A DNA stretch of 37,751 nucleotides from Neptunomonas sp. (GTDB lineage Bacteria; Pseudomonadota; Gammaproteobacteria; Pseudomonadales; Balneatricaceae). The number at the start of each line of letters is the position of its first letter. Position 1 is the first letter of the stretch. The translations under genes and the position numbers were made by a program. The notes under the pieces were generated by a model. The model had not been told where the DNA came from. It was given only the letters and a program-made list of their open reading frames with translations, and did no database searches. This document shows, piece after piece, positions 7,467-14,561 of the stretch. Where the stretch lies: NCBI RefSeq assembly GCF_016744175.1, contig NZ_JADGEV010000040.1, forward strand, positions 1-37,751. The letters run 5' to 3'.

Positions 7467-7675
7467 TGTACAAACAAAAAAAATAAACTTTGAAACGCCG
7501 ACCATTAATAAAAATAAAAATAGGCTGAGTGTAGATAAGTAATCCACCTCGAATAATAATAAAAATGAGGTTTAAAAGCTGATCGCTGGATTGTGCAGTA
7601 ATGCATCTACAGTGCTCTAATAATAACAACAAGCCAAGATCTTTACTCTTAAGCTTGCGGTCAGCTATCCATCTC
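7467..7675 (+). ncRNA. crcZ: CrcZ-like A-rich small RNA (Hfq/Crc-titrating candidate)
   Basis: Between cbrB and pcnB, exactly where Pseudomonas carries crcZ, a sigma54 promoter is followed by a stretch with no credible coding frame but four A-rich tracts: about 7471-7486 (ACAAACAAAA... type), 7505-7522 (AATAAAAATAAAAAT type), 7551-7565 (AATAATAATAAAAA) and 7619-7632 (AATAATAACAACAA). The last two fit the AANAANAA motif bound by Hfq with Crc. The third tract sits in the loop of an ACCTC (7546-7550) / GAGGT (7567-7571) stem. The fourth lies inside a longer stem, AGCTGATCGC (7577-7586) with GCGGTCAGCT (7657-7666), which pairs with one G-U. CrcZ sequesters Hfq and relieves catabolite repression. 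The 5' end is inferred from the promoter. The 3' end is uncertain (somewhere in 7667-7765) because no canonical U-tract terminator is visible. Crc itself is not in the window. Confidence 0.65.
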
Positions 7676-7704
7676 CTCTTTACTCTTTATTCCCTCATTG
7701 CTTA

Positions 7705-7737
7705 ATGTGTCACCTTAACAATGTTATGATGTGTCAC
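7705..7737 (+). repeat. 9-bp direct repeat ATGTGTCAC flanking a -10-like hexamer upstream of pcnB
   Basis: ATGTGTCAC occurs at 7705-7713 and 7729-7737, 24 bp apart, with TATGAT at 7725-7730 partly overlapping the second copy. The second copy ends 30 bp before the pcnB start. It may mark the pcnB promoter and an operator, but no -35 is well placed, so the role is speculative. Confidence 0.35.
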
Positions 7738-7767
7738 TAAATATTTTACGAGCAAAATTTAAAACTC

Positions 7768-9195
7768 ATGCCTAGCCGTTTAATTCAGAAAGTCACCGGA
7801 CTGTTCCGTAACAAGTCGAACTCTTCTCCAGCGAAAGAGCCTACTCAAATTCAAGATGAGGCTCCAGAGGAGAAAGATGAATTTCCGTTGATTATTTCTG
7901 AGAAAACTCATCAGATTCCTCGCAAGCATTTGGATGATAATGCAGCCAAAGTCGTTTATCGGCTCTTAGATGCCGGCTATGAAGGCTATCTTGTTGGCGG
8001 CTGTATTCGAGATACGTTGCTCAAAAAACGTCCGAAAGATTTTGATATCGCCACGAATGCGCACCCAGAACAAGCACATGAGCTATTCCAGCGCTCACGC
8101 CTTATAGGTAGGCGTTTCAAATTACTTCATGTGCGTTTCGGTAGAGAGATCATTGAACTGGCTACATTTAGAGCGAGTCATGACTCAAAAGAAAATAACG
8201 ACGATGCTAAAGGTAAACAGTCCGAATCAGGGCTAATTTTACGAGATAACGTCTACGGCACCATTGAAGAGGACGCATTACGTCGAGACTTTACCGTCAA
8301 TGCGCTCTATTACTGCATGAAAGACCATAGCATTTATGACTTTACTCATGGCTATGAAGATATACAGAAAAAAATTATCCGTATGATCGGCGACCCAGAC
8401 TTCCGTTACAAAGAAGACCCTGTTCGTATGCTCCGCGCTATACGGTTTGCTGCAAAACTAGATTTTTCGATAGAAACAGCAACCGCAGCCCCGATCAAGC
8501 AACAAGCCCACTTACTCCAAGGCATCGCTCCTGCTCGCCTATTTGATGAAACATTAAAACTATTTCAATCGGGCCATGCTGTTACCGCATACCACTTACT
8601 TCAAGAATATCAGTTGTTTGAACAACTACTGCCTTCTGCGGCTAAAGCAGTAAGCAAGCAAGGCGAGAAAAACTTAGTAGAAGCGTTAATACTTCAAGGG
8701 CTTAAAAATACAGACAGGCGCATTAATCAGCGTAAGAGCGTTACCCCTGCATTTTTGTTCGCCACTATGCTTTGGCACCCTCTGCAAACGCGCATGCGAG
8801 AAATACAAAAACAAAATAGCAAGATGCCACCTCTGGTTGCACTGCATGCTGCAGCAAATGATATCATTGCTGCACAAGTAAAACGCACCGCTATTCCTAG
8901 ACGTTTTTCTACCCCTATTAGAGAGATCTGGGAGCTACAACTACGCCTTCCTAAACGCTTTGGTAATCGTGCTGAACAACTATTAGAGCACCCTCGCTTT
9001 AGAGCTGCTTACGATCTATTGTTACTCAGGGAACAAAGCGGCGAATCATTGGATAACTTGGGACAATGGTGGACGCAGTATCAAGCAGCACCTGTACAAG
9101 AAAGAGAATCGATGGTTTCAGAGTTAGTCTCAGAAGGTCCTTCTCGTAAGCCTCGTCGTCGCAGAAGAGCAAAGAATGACCCCCGTAACGCTTAG
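7768..9195 (+). CDS. pcnB: Poly(A) polymerase I
   Basis: PcnB adds 3' poly(A) tails to RNA, promoting decay by PNPase and RNase E. The 475-residue protein is a class II nucleotidyltransferase. After a charged N-terminus of about 50 residues come the palm motif L-V-G-G-C-I-R-D, the catalytic pair D91-F-D93 in K-D-F-D-I-A-T, and R-R-D-F-T-V-N-A-L-Y-Y. Further on are E-D-P-V-R-M-L-R-A-I-R-F-A (ATP/RNA-binding helix) and a very basic tail (R-K-P-R-R-R-R-R). The tail and the overall similarity to PcnB favour poly(A) polymerase over the related CCA-adding enzyme. Its 3' end overlaps folK by 20 bp, so the two are translationally linked. The ribosome-binding site is poor, as is common for pcnB, which is kept at low level in E. 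coli. Confidence 0.93.
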   Translation: MPSRLIQKVTGLFRNKSNSSPAKEPTQIQDEAPEEKDEFPLIISEKTHQIPRKHLDDNAAKVVYRLLDAGYEGYLVGGCIRDTLLKKRPKDFDIATNAHPEQAHELFQRSRLIGRRFKLLHVRFGREIIELATFRASHDSKENNDDAKGKQSESGLILRDNVYGTIEEDALRRDFTVNALYYCMKDHSIYDFTHGYEDIQKKIIRMIGDPDFRYKEDPVRMLRAIRFAAKLDFSIETATAAPIKQQAHLLQGIAPARLFDETLKLFQSGHAVTAYHLLQEYQLFEQLLPSAAKAVSKQGEKNLVEALILQGLKNTDRRINQRKSVTPAFLFATMLWHPLQTRMREIQKQNSKMPPLVALHAAANDIIAAQVKRTAIPRRFSTPIREIWELQLRLPKRFGNRAEQLLEHPRFRAAYDLLLLREQSGESLDNLGQWWTQYQAAPVQERESMVSELVSEGPSRKPRRRRRAKNDPRNA

Positions 9196-9673
9196 TCGAT
9201 GCTACGTTGGCTTGGGCAGTAATTTAGAAAACCCTCGCCAACAAGTTTCAACAGCGCTAGTAGAGCTTAGCCAAATACCAGGCTGCGCTTTACTCGCTAG
9301 CTCCAGCATATACCGCTCCGATCCAGTGGGCCCTGCGGGCCAACCAGATTATATTAATGCAGTTGCTCTACTGGAAACCCGGTTAGAACCGGAAGCCCTT
9401 CTTGACCAGCTACAAGCCATTGAACAACAACACCAACGCGTACGACGCATCCATTGGGGCCCAAGAACATTGGACCTAGATATCATCTTATACGATGATT
9501 TATTGCTCAAGAGTACCCGACTTACTATCCCTCACCCTTTCGCTACAGAGCGTAACTTTGTACTCTGGCCTCTAGCAGAGCTCTCACCAGAGCTTATTTT
9601 CCCCGGTGACAGATCAATTAATGATCTATTAGTAGCATGCCCGCTGGGCACACTGGAAAAGATCTCTGTATAA
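9176..9673 (+). CDS. folK: 2-amino-4-hydroxy-6-hydroxymethyldihydropteridine pyrophosphokinase (HPPK)
   Basis: FolK transfers pyrophosphate from ATP to 6-hydroxymethyl-7,8-dihydropterin in folate synthesis, giving the substrate of FolP (encoded at 28441-29304). The 165-residue protein shows Y-V-G-L-G-S-N at residues 10-16, the N-A-V segment, and the signature W-G-P-R-T-L-D-L-D-I-I-L-Y with the two magnesium-binding aspartates, then I-P-H-P. Length is typical (about 160). It begins inside pcnB and precedes panB with a 44-bp gap, the same order as in Pseudomonas. Confidence 0.95.
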   Translation: MTPVTLSRCYVGLGSNLENPRQQVSTALVELSQIPGCALLASSSIYRSDPVGPAGQPDYINAVALLETRLEPEALLDQLQAIEQQHQRVRRIHWGPRTLDLDIILYDDLLLKSTRLTIPHPFATERNFVLWPLAELSPELIFPGDRSINDLLVACPLGTLEKISV

Positions 9674-9717
9674 TCACGCTCGAAAACAGTGCATCCTATT
9701 AATCAATCGAGTTGCCT

Positions 9718-10512
9718 ATGAACAACGTCACATTACATACATTATCCGCCTGTAAAAAGGCAGGTGAGAAGTTCACCGTCCTGACAGCTTACGATGCGTG
9801 TTTTGCGCATGTAGTCAGCGAAGCTGGAGTTGAAGTGATTCTAGTAGGCGATTCTCTTGGAATGGTTCTACAAGGGCAGGACAGTACACTACCTGTCACT
9901 ATGGATGACATGATCTACCACACCGCGGGTGTCGCCAAAGGCAATCAAGGCGCTCTGGTAATGTCTGACATGCCATTCATGAGCTATGCCACTCCTGAAC
10001 TAACAATGGAGAATGCCGCCCTGCTGATGCAAGCAGGAGCCCATATTGTTAAATTAGAAGGCAATGCCTGGTTAGCTGAGAGTGTTTCTTTACTTTCAGA
10101 GCGCGGCATTCCTACCTGTGTGCATATGGGCCTTACCCCTCAAGCCGTCAATAAGTTAGGCGGTTACAAAGTACAGGGGCGTGATCGCGATACAGCAAAA
10201 CAAATGATTGAAGATGCTGTCAGGCTTGAAGAAGCTGGCGCCAGTATATTATTATTAGAGTGCGTCCCTTCACTCTTAGCGGAAGAAGTAACTCAAGCTG
10301 TTGATATTCCTGTTATTGGAATAGGTGCCGGTGTTGCTACCGATGCTCAAGTATTAGTGCTACATGACATGCTAGGGATTACTCCTGGTAGAAACCCTAA
10401 GTTTGTCAAAAATTTCATGGAAGACGCTACTAGTATCCAATCAGCCATCCAAAATTATGTTGCTGCCGTAAAGCAAAGTCGCTTTCCGGGGCCTGAGCAC
10501 AGTTTCGAATAA
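9718..10512 (+). CDS. panB: 3-methyl-2-oxobutanoate hydroxymethyltransferase (ketopantoate synthase)
   Basis: PanB transfers a one-carbon unit from methylene-tetrahydrofolate to ketoisovalerate, the first step to pantothenate. The 264-residue length equals the E. coli enzyme. Recognisable segments are T-A-Y-D near the N-terminus, V-G-D-S-L-G-M with the metal-binding Asp, G-Q-D-S-T-L-P-V-T, the K-L-E-G region, H-M-G-L-T-P-Q and G-I-G-A-G, and the C-terminal F-V-K-N-F/Y. ATG 9718 is preferred over the longer TTG 9712 because it is a standard start and CGAG lies six to seven bases upstream. panC follows after three bases, so the two form an operon. Confidence 0.96.
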   Translation: MNNVTLHTLSACKKAGEKFTVLTAYDACFAHVVSEAGVEVILVGDSLGMVLQGQDSTLPVTMDDMIYHTAGVAKGNQGALVMSDMPFMSYATPELTMENAALLMQAGAHIVKLEGNAWLAESVSLLSERGIPTCVHMGLTPQAVNKLGGYKVQGRDRDTAKQMIEDAVRLEEAGASILLLECVPSLLAEEVTQAVDIPVIGIGAGVATDAQVLVLHDMLGITPGRNPKFVKNFMEDATSIQSAIQNYVAAVKQSRFPGPEHSFE

Positions 10513-10515
10513 GCT

Positions 10516-11364
10516 ATGAAAACGATTCACACACTAGAAGAACTCCGCCAAAACCTGGCGGAGGAGCGCGCACGTGGACATAACATTGGTTTAGTTCCCA
10601 CAATGGGTAATTTGCATGCCGGACATATCGCTTTAGTTCAGCAAGCAAAAAAAAATGCCGATATTGTTATCTCTACCATTTTTGTGAACCCACTGCAGTT
10701 CTCAGCAGGTGAAGATCTCGACAAATACCCTCGTACTCTACAAGCCGATCAAGAAAAGCTTGAAGCCGTTGGTTGCCACTATTTATTCGTTCCTTCAGAG
10801 GACGAGGTTTACCCGGACGGACGAGAAAAGCAAACCATGGTTGAGGTACCTGATGTATCTAACCTTTATTGTGGAGCTAGCCGTCCAGGGCACTTCCAAG
10901 GTGTAGCCACAATTGTTTGCAAACTCTTTGGCATGGTACAGCCTGACTTAGCCATTTTTGGGGCAAAGGACTATCAGCAGCTTTTTGTTATCCGTAAAAT
11001 GACCAAAGACTTGAGTCTTCCTATCATTATTCAAGGCTCTCCTATCGTGCGAAATGAACATGGTCTCGCACTGAGCTCAAGAAATGGTTATCTATCAGAT
11101 GAAGAACTAAGTGCCGCCACAGCACTCAATAAAACACTCAAAACTGCCGCACAAGCGATCAAGCAAGGTAATACAGACTTTGATACTCTCGTAGAAACGG
11201 CCCAGCTAGAGCTCGAAGCCGCAGGCTTTAAGCGTGATTACTTTGTGATAGCACGCCAAAGTGATCTACTTGCTGCCTCAGAGGGTGACACTGAATTAGT
11301 CATACTTGCCGCTGCTTATATGGGAGCTGCACGTCTTCTTGATAATCAAGTAATTACTCCTTGA
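10516..11364 (+). CDS. panC: Pantothenate synthetase (pantoate-beta-alanine ligase)
   Basis: PanC condenses pantoate with beta-alanine using ATP, completing pantothenate synthesis after PanB. The 282-residue protein has the nucleotidyltransferase-fold motifs V-P-T-M-G-N-L-H-A-G-H (HxGH type), F-V-N-P-L-Q-F, F-G-A-K-D-Y-Q-Q, and the S-S-R-N-G-Y-L-S segment in the KMSKS position. Length matches the family (about 280). It is the last gene of the pcnB-folK-panB-panC run; no strong intrinsic terminator follows directly, only the hairpin cluster at 11404-11522. Confidence 0.96.
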   Translation: MKTIHTLEELRQNLAEERARGHNIGLVPTMGNLHAGHIALVQQAKKNADIVISTIFVNPLQFSAGEDLDKYPRTLQADQEKLEAVGCHYLFVPSEDEVYPDGREKQTMVEVPDVSNLYCGASRPGHFQGVATIVCKLFGMVQPDLAIFGAKDYQQLFVIRKMTKDLSLPIIIQGSPIVRNEHGLALSSRNGYLSDEELSAATALNKTLKTAAQAIKQGNTDFDTLVETAQLELEAAGFKRDYFVIARQSDLLAASEGDTELVILAAAYMGAARLLDNQVITP

Positions 11365-11403
11365 ATCTGCAGTAACACCTCATTTCAATACGACTAATTG
11401 TCG

Positions 11404-11522
11404 GCACCTTTTTCAATGTTTATTGCTGAAGGTGCTTGCAATAGCCTTCTCGGTTGCTCACACTGATATTTTCCGCACTGCGGAAAAAAACCAACTACTA
11501 AGCTGACTCCTGCAAGGCTATT
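11404..11522. repeat. Cluster of inverted repeats between panC and the thiolase gene
   Basis: Three inverted repeats are packed into about 120 bp: GCACCTT/AAGGTGC (11404-11410/11429-11435); AATAGCCTT/AAGGCTATT (11440-11448/11514-11522); and, nested in the latter, TTTTCCGC/GCGGAAAA (11469-11476/11480-11487). None is followed by a good T-run on either strand, so they are not standard intrinsic terminators. They could form a structured 3' UTR or a rho/RNase site. Confidence 0.5.
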
Positions 11523-11545
11523 CATTGGCTCCTGCAACATTCGGA

Positions 11546-11565
11546 TCACTTTAATATAAAAGTGA
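11546..11565. promoter_or_regulatory. Palindrome upstream of the thiolase gene, possible operator
   Basis: TCACTTT-N6-AAAGTGA is a perfect 7-bp-arm palindrome with an AT-only spacer (AATATA) that could hold a -10 element. It ends 32 bp before the thiolase ATG. It looks like the binding site of a dimeric repressor, but I cannot name one. Confidence 0.4.
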
Positions 11566-11597
11566 CTGGGTAGAGTTTACTGATAAGAGGCACAATC

Positions 11598-12779
11598 ATG
11601 CGTGAAGTCGTTATTGTTGCTGCTGGCCGTACTGCGGTTGGCGCATTTAATGGTTCTTTAGCTGGCGTAAAAGCATCTGATTTAGGCGCTACGGTACTAA
11701 AAGGACTCGTAGAACAGACTAAAATTGACCCTGCACAAATCGACGAAGTCATCCTTGGACAAGTCCTTGCCGCGGGCTGTGGTCAAAACCCAGCACGTCA
11801 ATCTCTGATCAATGCCGGTATCCCTCAAGAAGTTTCTGCACTCACCATCAACAAAGTGTGCGGCTCGGGCCTTAAAGCGATACAAATGGGTGCTCAAGCA
11901 ATTCGCTGCGGCGATGCTGATGTAATCATTGCTGGCGGTCAAGAAAACATGAGCCAATCTCCTCATGTCCTGCCGAACTCACGCAATGGCGCACGCATGG
12001 GCGATTGGAAAATGATTGATACCATGATCACCGATGGACTGTGGGATGCTTTTAACAACTACCACATGGGTATCACAACAGAGAACATCGTTGAAAAGTA
12101 CGGATTTTCTCGTGAAGAACAAGACGCTTTTGCCAGCGCATCACAAAACAAAGCTGAAGCAGCCGTAACGTCAGGACGCTTTAAAGGCGAGATTTTCCCT
12201 GTTGTTATTCCTAAGCGCAAAGGCGACCCCGTTGTCTTTGACACTGATGAGCAGCCACGTTTTGGTTGTACGCCCGAAGCACTTGCAAAACTTCGTCCTG
12301 CCTTTAAAAAGGACGGAACAGTCACCGCAGGTAACAGCTCCACTATTAACGACGGCGCTGCAGCAGTCATGCTTTGCTCTGCTGAGAAAGCAGCTGAGCT
12401 TGGTTTACCTGTATTGGCTCGTATCAAGGCTTATGCTTCTGCAGGTGTTGATCCGGCCATTATGGGTACCGGTCCTATCTCTGCTACGCAGAAAGCACTA
12501 GAAAAAGCAGGTTGGTCAATTGCTGACCTTGAGCTGGTTGAAGCCAATGAAGCTTTCGCTGCTCAAGCAATGTCCGTTAACCGCGACCTAGGCTGGGATA
12601 CTAACATTGTTAACGTCAACGGCGGCGCCATTGCCCTAGGACACCCAATTGGTGCTTCTGGTTGTCGTATCTTTGTATCACTGGTTCATGAAATGATTAA
12701 GCGTGACGCTAAAAAAGGTCTAGCTACTCTATGCATCGGTGGTGGTATGGGCACAGCATTGGCTATCGAACGCGATTAA
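11598..12779 (+). CDS. Acetyl-CoA acetyltransferase (biosynthetic-type thiolase)
   Basis: The 393-residue protein is a thiolase that condenses two acetyl-CoA to acetoacetyl-CoA, or the reverse. All three catalytic residues are present: nucleophile C88 in N-K-V-C-G-S-G, H349 in L-G-H-P-I-G-A-S-G and C379 in C-I-G-G-G-M-G, essentially the numbering of Zoogloea PhaA (C89, H348, C378). N-E-A-F-A and G-N-S-S-T-I-N-D-G are also typical. Sequence cannot separate phaA from atoB; no phaB/phaC or ato genes are adjacent, so I give no symbol. AAGAGG lies seven bases before ATG 11598, a strong ribosome-binding site. The gene is a single transcription unit with a palindrome upstream and a strong terminator downstream. 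Confidence 0.95.
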   Translation: MREVVIVAAGRTAVGAFNGSLAGVKASDLGATVLKGLVEQTKIDPAQIDEVILGQVLAAGCGQNPARQSLINAGIPQEVSALTINKVCGSGLKAIQMGAQAIRCGDADVIIAGGQENMSQSPHVLPNSRNGARMGDWKMIDTMITDGLWDAFNNYHMGITTENIVEKYGFSREEQDAFASASQNKAEAAVTSGRFKGEIFPVVIPKRKGDPVVFDTDEQPRFGCTPEALAKLRPAFKKDGTVTAGNSSTINDGAAAVMLCSAEKAAELGLPVLARIKAYASAGVDPAIMGTGPISATQKALEKAGWSIADLELVEANEAFAAQAMSVNRDLGWDTNIVNVNGGAIALGHPIGASGCRIFVSLVHEMIKRDAKKGLATLCIGGGMGTALAIERD

Positions 12780-12796
12780 TCGCTAGCTTTTCGTAT

Positions 12797-12829
12797 AAAA
12801 AAACCGCAGCCTTAGCTGCGGTTTTTTTT
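12797..12829. terminator. Bidirectional intrinsic terminator
   Basis: AAACCGCAGC-CTTA-GCTGCGGTTT (12801-12824), a 10-bp GC-rich stem with a tetraloop, has a T-run to 12829 on the plus strand and an A-run (12797-12803) that gives a T-run on the minus strand. It serves the thiolase gene and the convergent pterin-synthase-like gene. Confidence 0.95.
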
Positions 12830-12862
12830 GTGTCACAAGAAAATAAACATAATCTAAAATGA

Positions 12863-13705
12863 TTAAGCTTTGGCAACAGCGCCCTTACCTACACCCTCGT
12901 AAGCTCGCACCATGACATCATCTAAAGGCCTAACCTGTTTAATACGCGCCGCGAGATGACGAGCAATTTGTTCTACGGTTGTTTCTGTATCAATGTCGTA
13001 GCAGTATTTTTCTGGAAGCGTCAGCGAAAACTCTCCTTGAGGCGCGCGGTACTCATAGCTGTTCATGCCTGCCTCGCTCTCTTTACGGTGCGCTGTTGTT
13101 CCAATATAAATATCTTGCCAACGATGAGCCCATTCTTGCTCCAGCTTTGCATCACGCTGATCATTCAAGAAAATCTCTATACGTGAGCGGTGTCCATGCG
13201 CTATACGCTGGCAGTTACCATCGTGCTGCTGCAACCCATGGCTGTAATGATAAACAGCGCCTGCCACTTCTTCAGGTATAAACTTTAAATTTAATCCTTT
13301 AACTTCCTGAGGAAACAATTTAAGTAACTGGACTGTACACCACTGCGCCATCGCTTCTGGCGTAATTTCTTCGACATCAATCAACACTATTGCCTTACTT
13401 GGCGAGACACAGTTGAACGACTCTCCATCAGGATAACGCCACTCAACACTGGTCTGACCGACAGATTGCTCTGTCTGAACATGACTCATTCTTGTCGGAA
13501 CTAATAGAGCATGATCAATAGTATTATCCATCCACTCACGTGTCAGCTTTTTTACAACTCCGAAATCGCAGACCATTCCTTGTTCATTAAGTGCGCCATC
13601 CAGCTCAAGCTGGAGCAACCAAGACTCGCCCATTAAGCCCCGTGATGAGTGCAGGTAGGAAAAATCCACATTTGTCAGATTATTTACAAAAAGCTTCACA
13701 GTCAT
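12863..13705 (-). CDS. Tandem 6-pyruvoyl-tetrahydropterin synthase/QueD-like two-domain protein
   Basis: The 280-residue product looks like two PTPS/6-carboxytetrahydropterin-synthase units fused head to tail, twice the usual 120-140 residues. Unit 1 (about 1-132) keeps C46-D-F-G, D64-H65 and a C-terminal P-E-A-M-A-Q-W helix like the PTAE helix of the family, but has M-G-E (25-27) where the zinc-binding HGH should be. Unit 2 (about 140-280) has H156, C165 and H170-G-H172, the zinc/catalytic site, followed by I-E-I-F-L, and ends with E-T-T-V-E-Q-I-A. So unit 2 looks like the metal site and unit 1 may be structural or contribute residues in trans. Substrate is uncertain: queuosine precursor and other pterins are possible. 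GAGGG precedes the ATG closely. It is divergent from rsuA; no que genes are adjacent. Confidence 0.75.
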   Translation of the reverse strand: MTVKLFVNNLTNVDFSYLHSSRGLMGESWLLQLELDGALNEQGMVCDFGVVKKLTREWMDNTIDHALLVPTRMSHVQTEQSVGQTSVEWRYPDGESFNCVSPSKAIVLIDVEEITPEAMAQWCTVQLLKLFPQEVKGLNLKFIPEEVAGAVYHYSHGLQQHDGNCQRIAHGHRSRIEIFLNDQRDAKLEQEWAHRWQDIYIGTTAHRKESEAGMNSYEYRAPQGEFSLTLPEKYCYDIDTETTVEQIARHLAARIKQVRPLDDVMVRAYEGVGKGAVAKA

Positions 13706-13805
13706 TCACCCTCATTTGAAGCCTCATATTCTACCGCAAGGCAGTATCCAGATGCATTCAAATCATTACCTATAGCGGCTTTTTCAAGCGAAGTAATAAA
13801 TTTGG

Positions 13806-13834
13806 TTATGAGACTCACGTGAGCACGTTATAAT
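13806..13834 (+). promoter_or_regulatory. Probable rsuA-rsmC promoter
   Basis: A perfect TATAAT (13829-13834) lies 31 bp before the rsuA ATG, with a weak -35 (TTATGA, 13806-13811) at 17 bp. The spacer contains a 10-bp perfect palindrome CTCACGTGAG (13814-13823) that could bind a regulator. Confidence 0.45.
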
Positions 13835-13865
13835 GTATTTTTGTATCTAGGAAAATTTATCTCAC

Positions 13866-14561
13866 ATGCGTCTCGATAAATATTTATCTCAAGCCACCGG
13901 CCTCTCCAGAAAAGACATCAAACGCCTCTTGCACAAAGATTTGGCTAGCGTCAATGGAGTTGTTACGCGAGATGCGTCTCTCAAGATCTCTGACGATGAC
14001 AATGTGGTGTTCCAGGACTCGGATGTAGCTGCTCCCCGCCCACGCTACTTTATGATGAACAAACCGTACGGCTATGTCTGTTCTTCGGACGATCCAACCA
14101 ATGCAACCGTCATGGGGCTACTCATCGATGAGCCTCGTCCTAACGACCTCCACTTAGCTGGTCGACTTGACCTTGATACCACAGGTTTACTACTGATTAC
14201 TGATGACGGCCAGTGGTCACACAAACTTACCTCACCAAAACATAAGCAAGGAAAACGTTACTTGCTGGAAACTGCTGACCCGATCCCCGAATCAGCCGTG
14301 GAGCAATTTGCCCAAGGTGTACAGCTTCTAAATGAAAAACACCTTACTAAACCCGCTGAACTTGAAATCCTTGGCGTTGATGAAGCGTTCTTAACATTAA
14401 CCGAAGGACGATATCACCAAGTTAAGCGCATGTTTGCAGCCATCGGTAATAAAGTCATCAAACTACACCGAGACCGGATTAGCCATATTGTGCTTGATGA
14501 GTCTCTAGCTCCTGGTGAATACCGTGAGTTGACTGAAGAAGAGATACATATAAGCAAATGA
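13866..14561 (+). CDS. rsuA: 16S rRNA pseudouridine(516) synthase RsuA
   Basis: RsuA isomerises U516 of 16S rRNA to pseudouridine. The 231-residue protein (E. coli 231) has an N-terminal S4-like RNA-binding domain (M-R-L-D-K-Y-L-S to about residue 60), then the catalytic domain with M-N-K-P-Y-G-Y and G-R-L-D102-L-D-T-T-G-L-L-L. D102 has the same number as the catalytic Asp of E. coli RsuA. The C-terminal G-R-Y-H-Q-V-K-R-M-F motif is typical of the RsuA branch. The stop codon overlaps the rsmC start (ATGA), so the two rRNA-modification genes are translationally coupled. Confidence 0.93.
   Translation: MRLDKYLSQATGLSRKDIKRLLHKDLASVNGVVTRDASLKISDDDNVVFQDSDVAAPRPRYFMMNKPYGYVCSSDDPTNATVMGLLIDEPRPNDLHLAGRLDLDTTGLLLITDDGQWSHKLTSPKHKQGKRYLLETADPIPESAVEQFAQGVQLLNEKHLTKPAELEILGVDEAFLTLTEGRYHQVKRMFAAIGNKVIKLHRDRISHIVLDESLAPGEYRELTEEEIHISK

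Noticed and set aside
7257-7493. Plus-strand open frame from inside cbrB across the sigma54 promoter
   Set aside because: It is out of frame with cbrB, has no ribosome-binding site and low-complexity Lys/Asn content, and it overlaps the crcZ-like promoter.
7414-7632. Minus-strand open frame opposite the crcZ-like RNA
   Set aside because: It is an AT-rich chance frame rich in Ile/Phe/Leu with no Shine-Dalgarno and no family resemblance.
11469-11487. TTTTCCGC-ACT-GCGGAAAA as an intrinsic terminator
   Set aside because: The T tract lies within the stem and neither strand has a run of T after the hairpin, so it was listed only as an inverted repeat.
12059-12427. 122-codon minus-strand frame inside the thiolase gene
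   Set aside because: It is antisense to a fully conserved thiolase with all catalytic residues; no independent evidence of coding.
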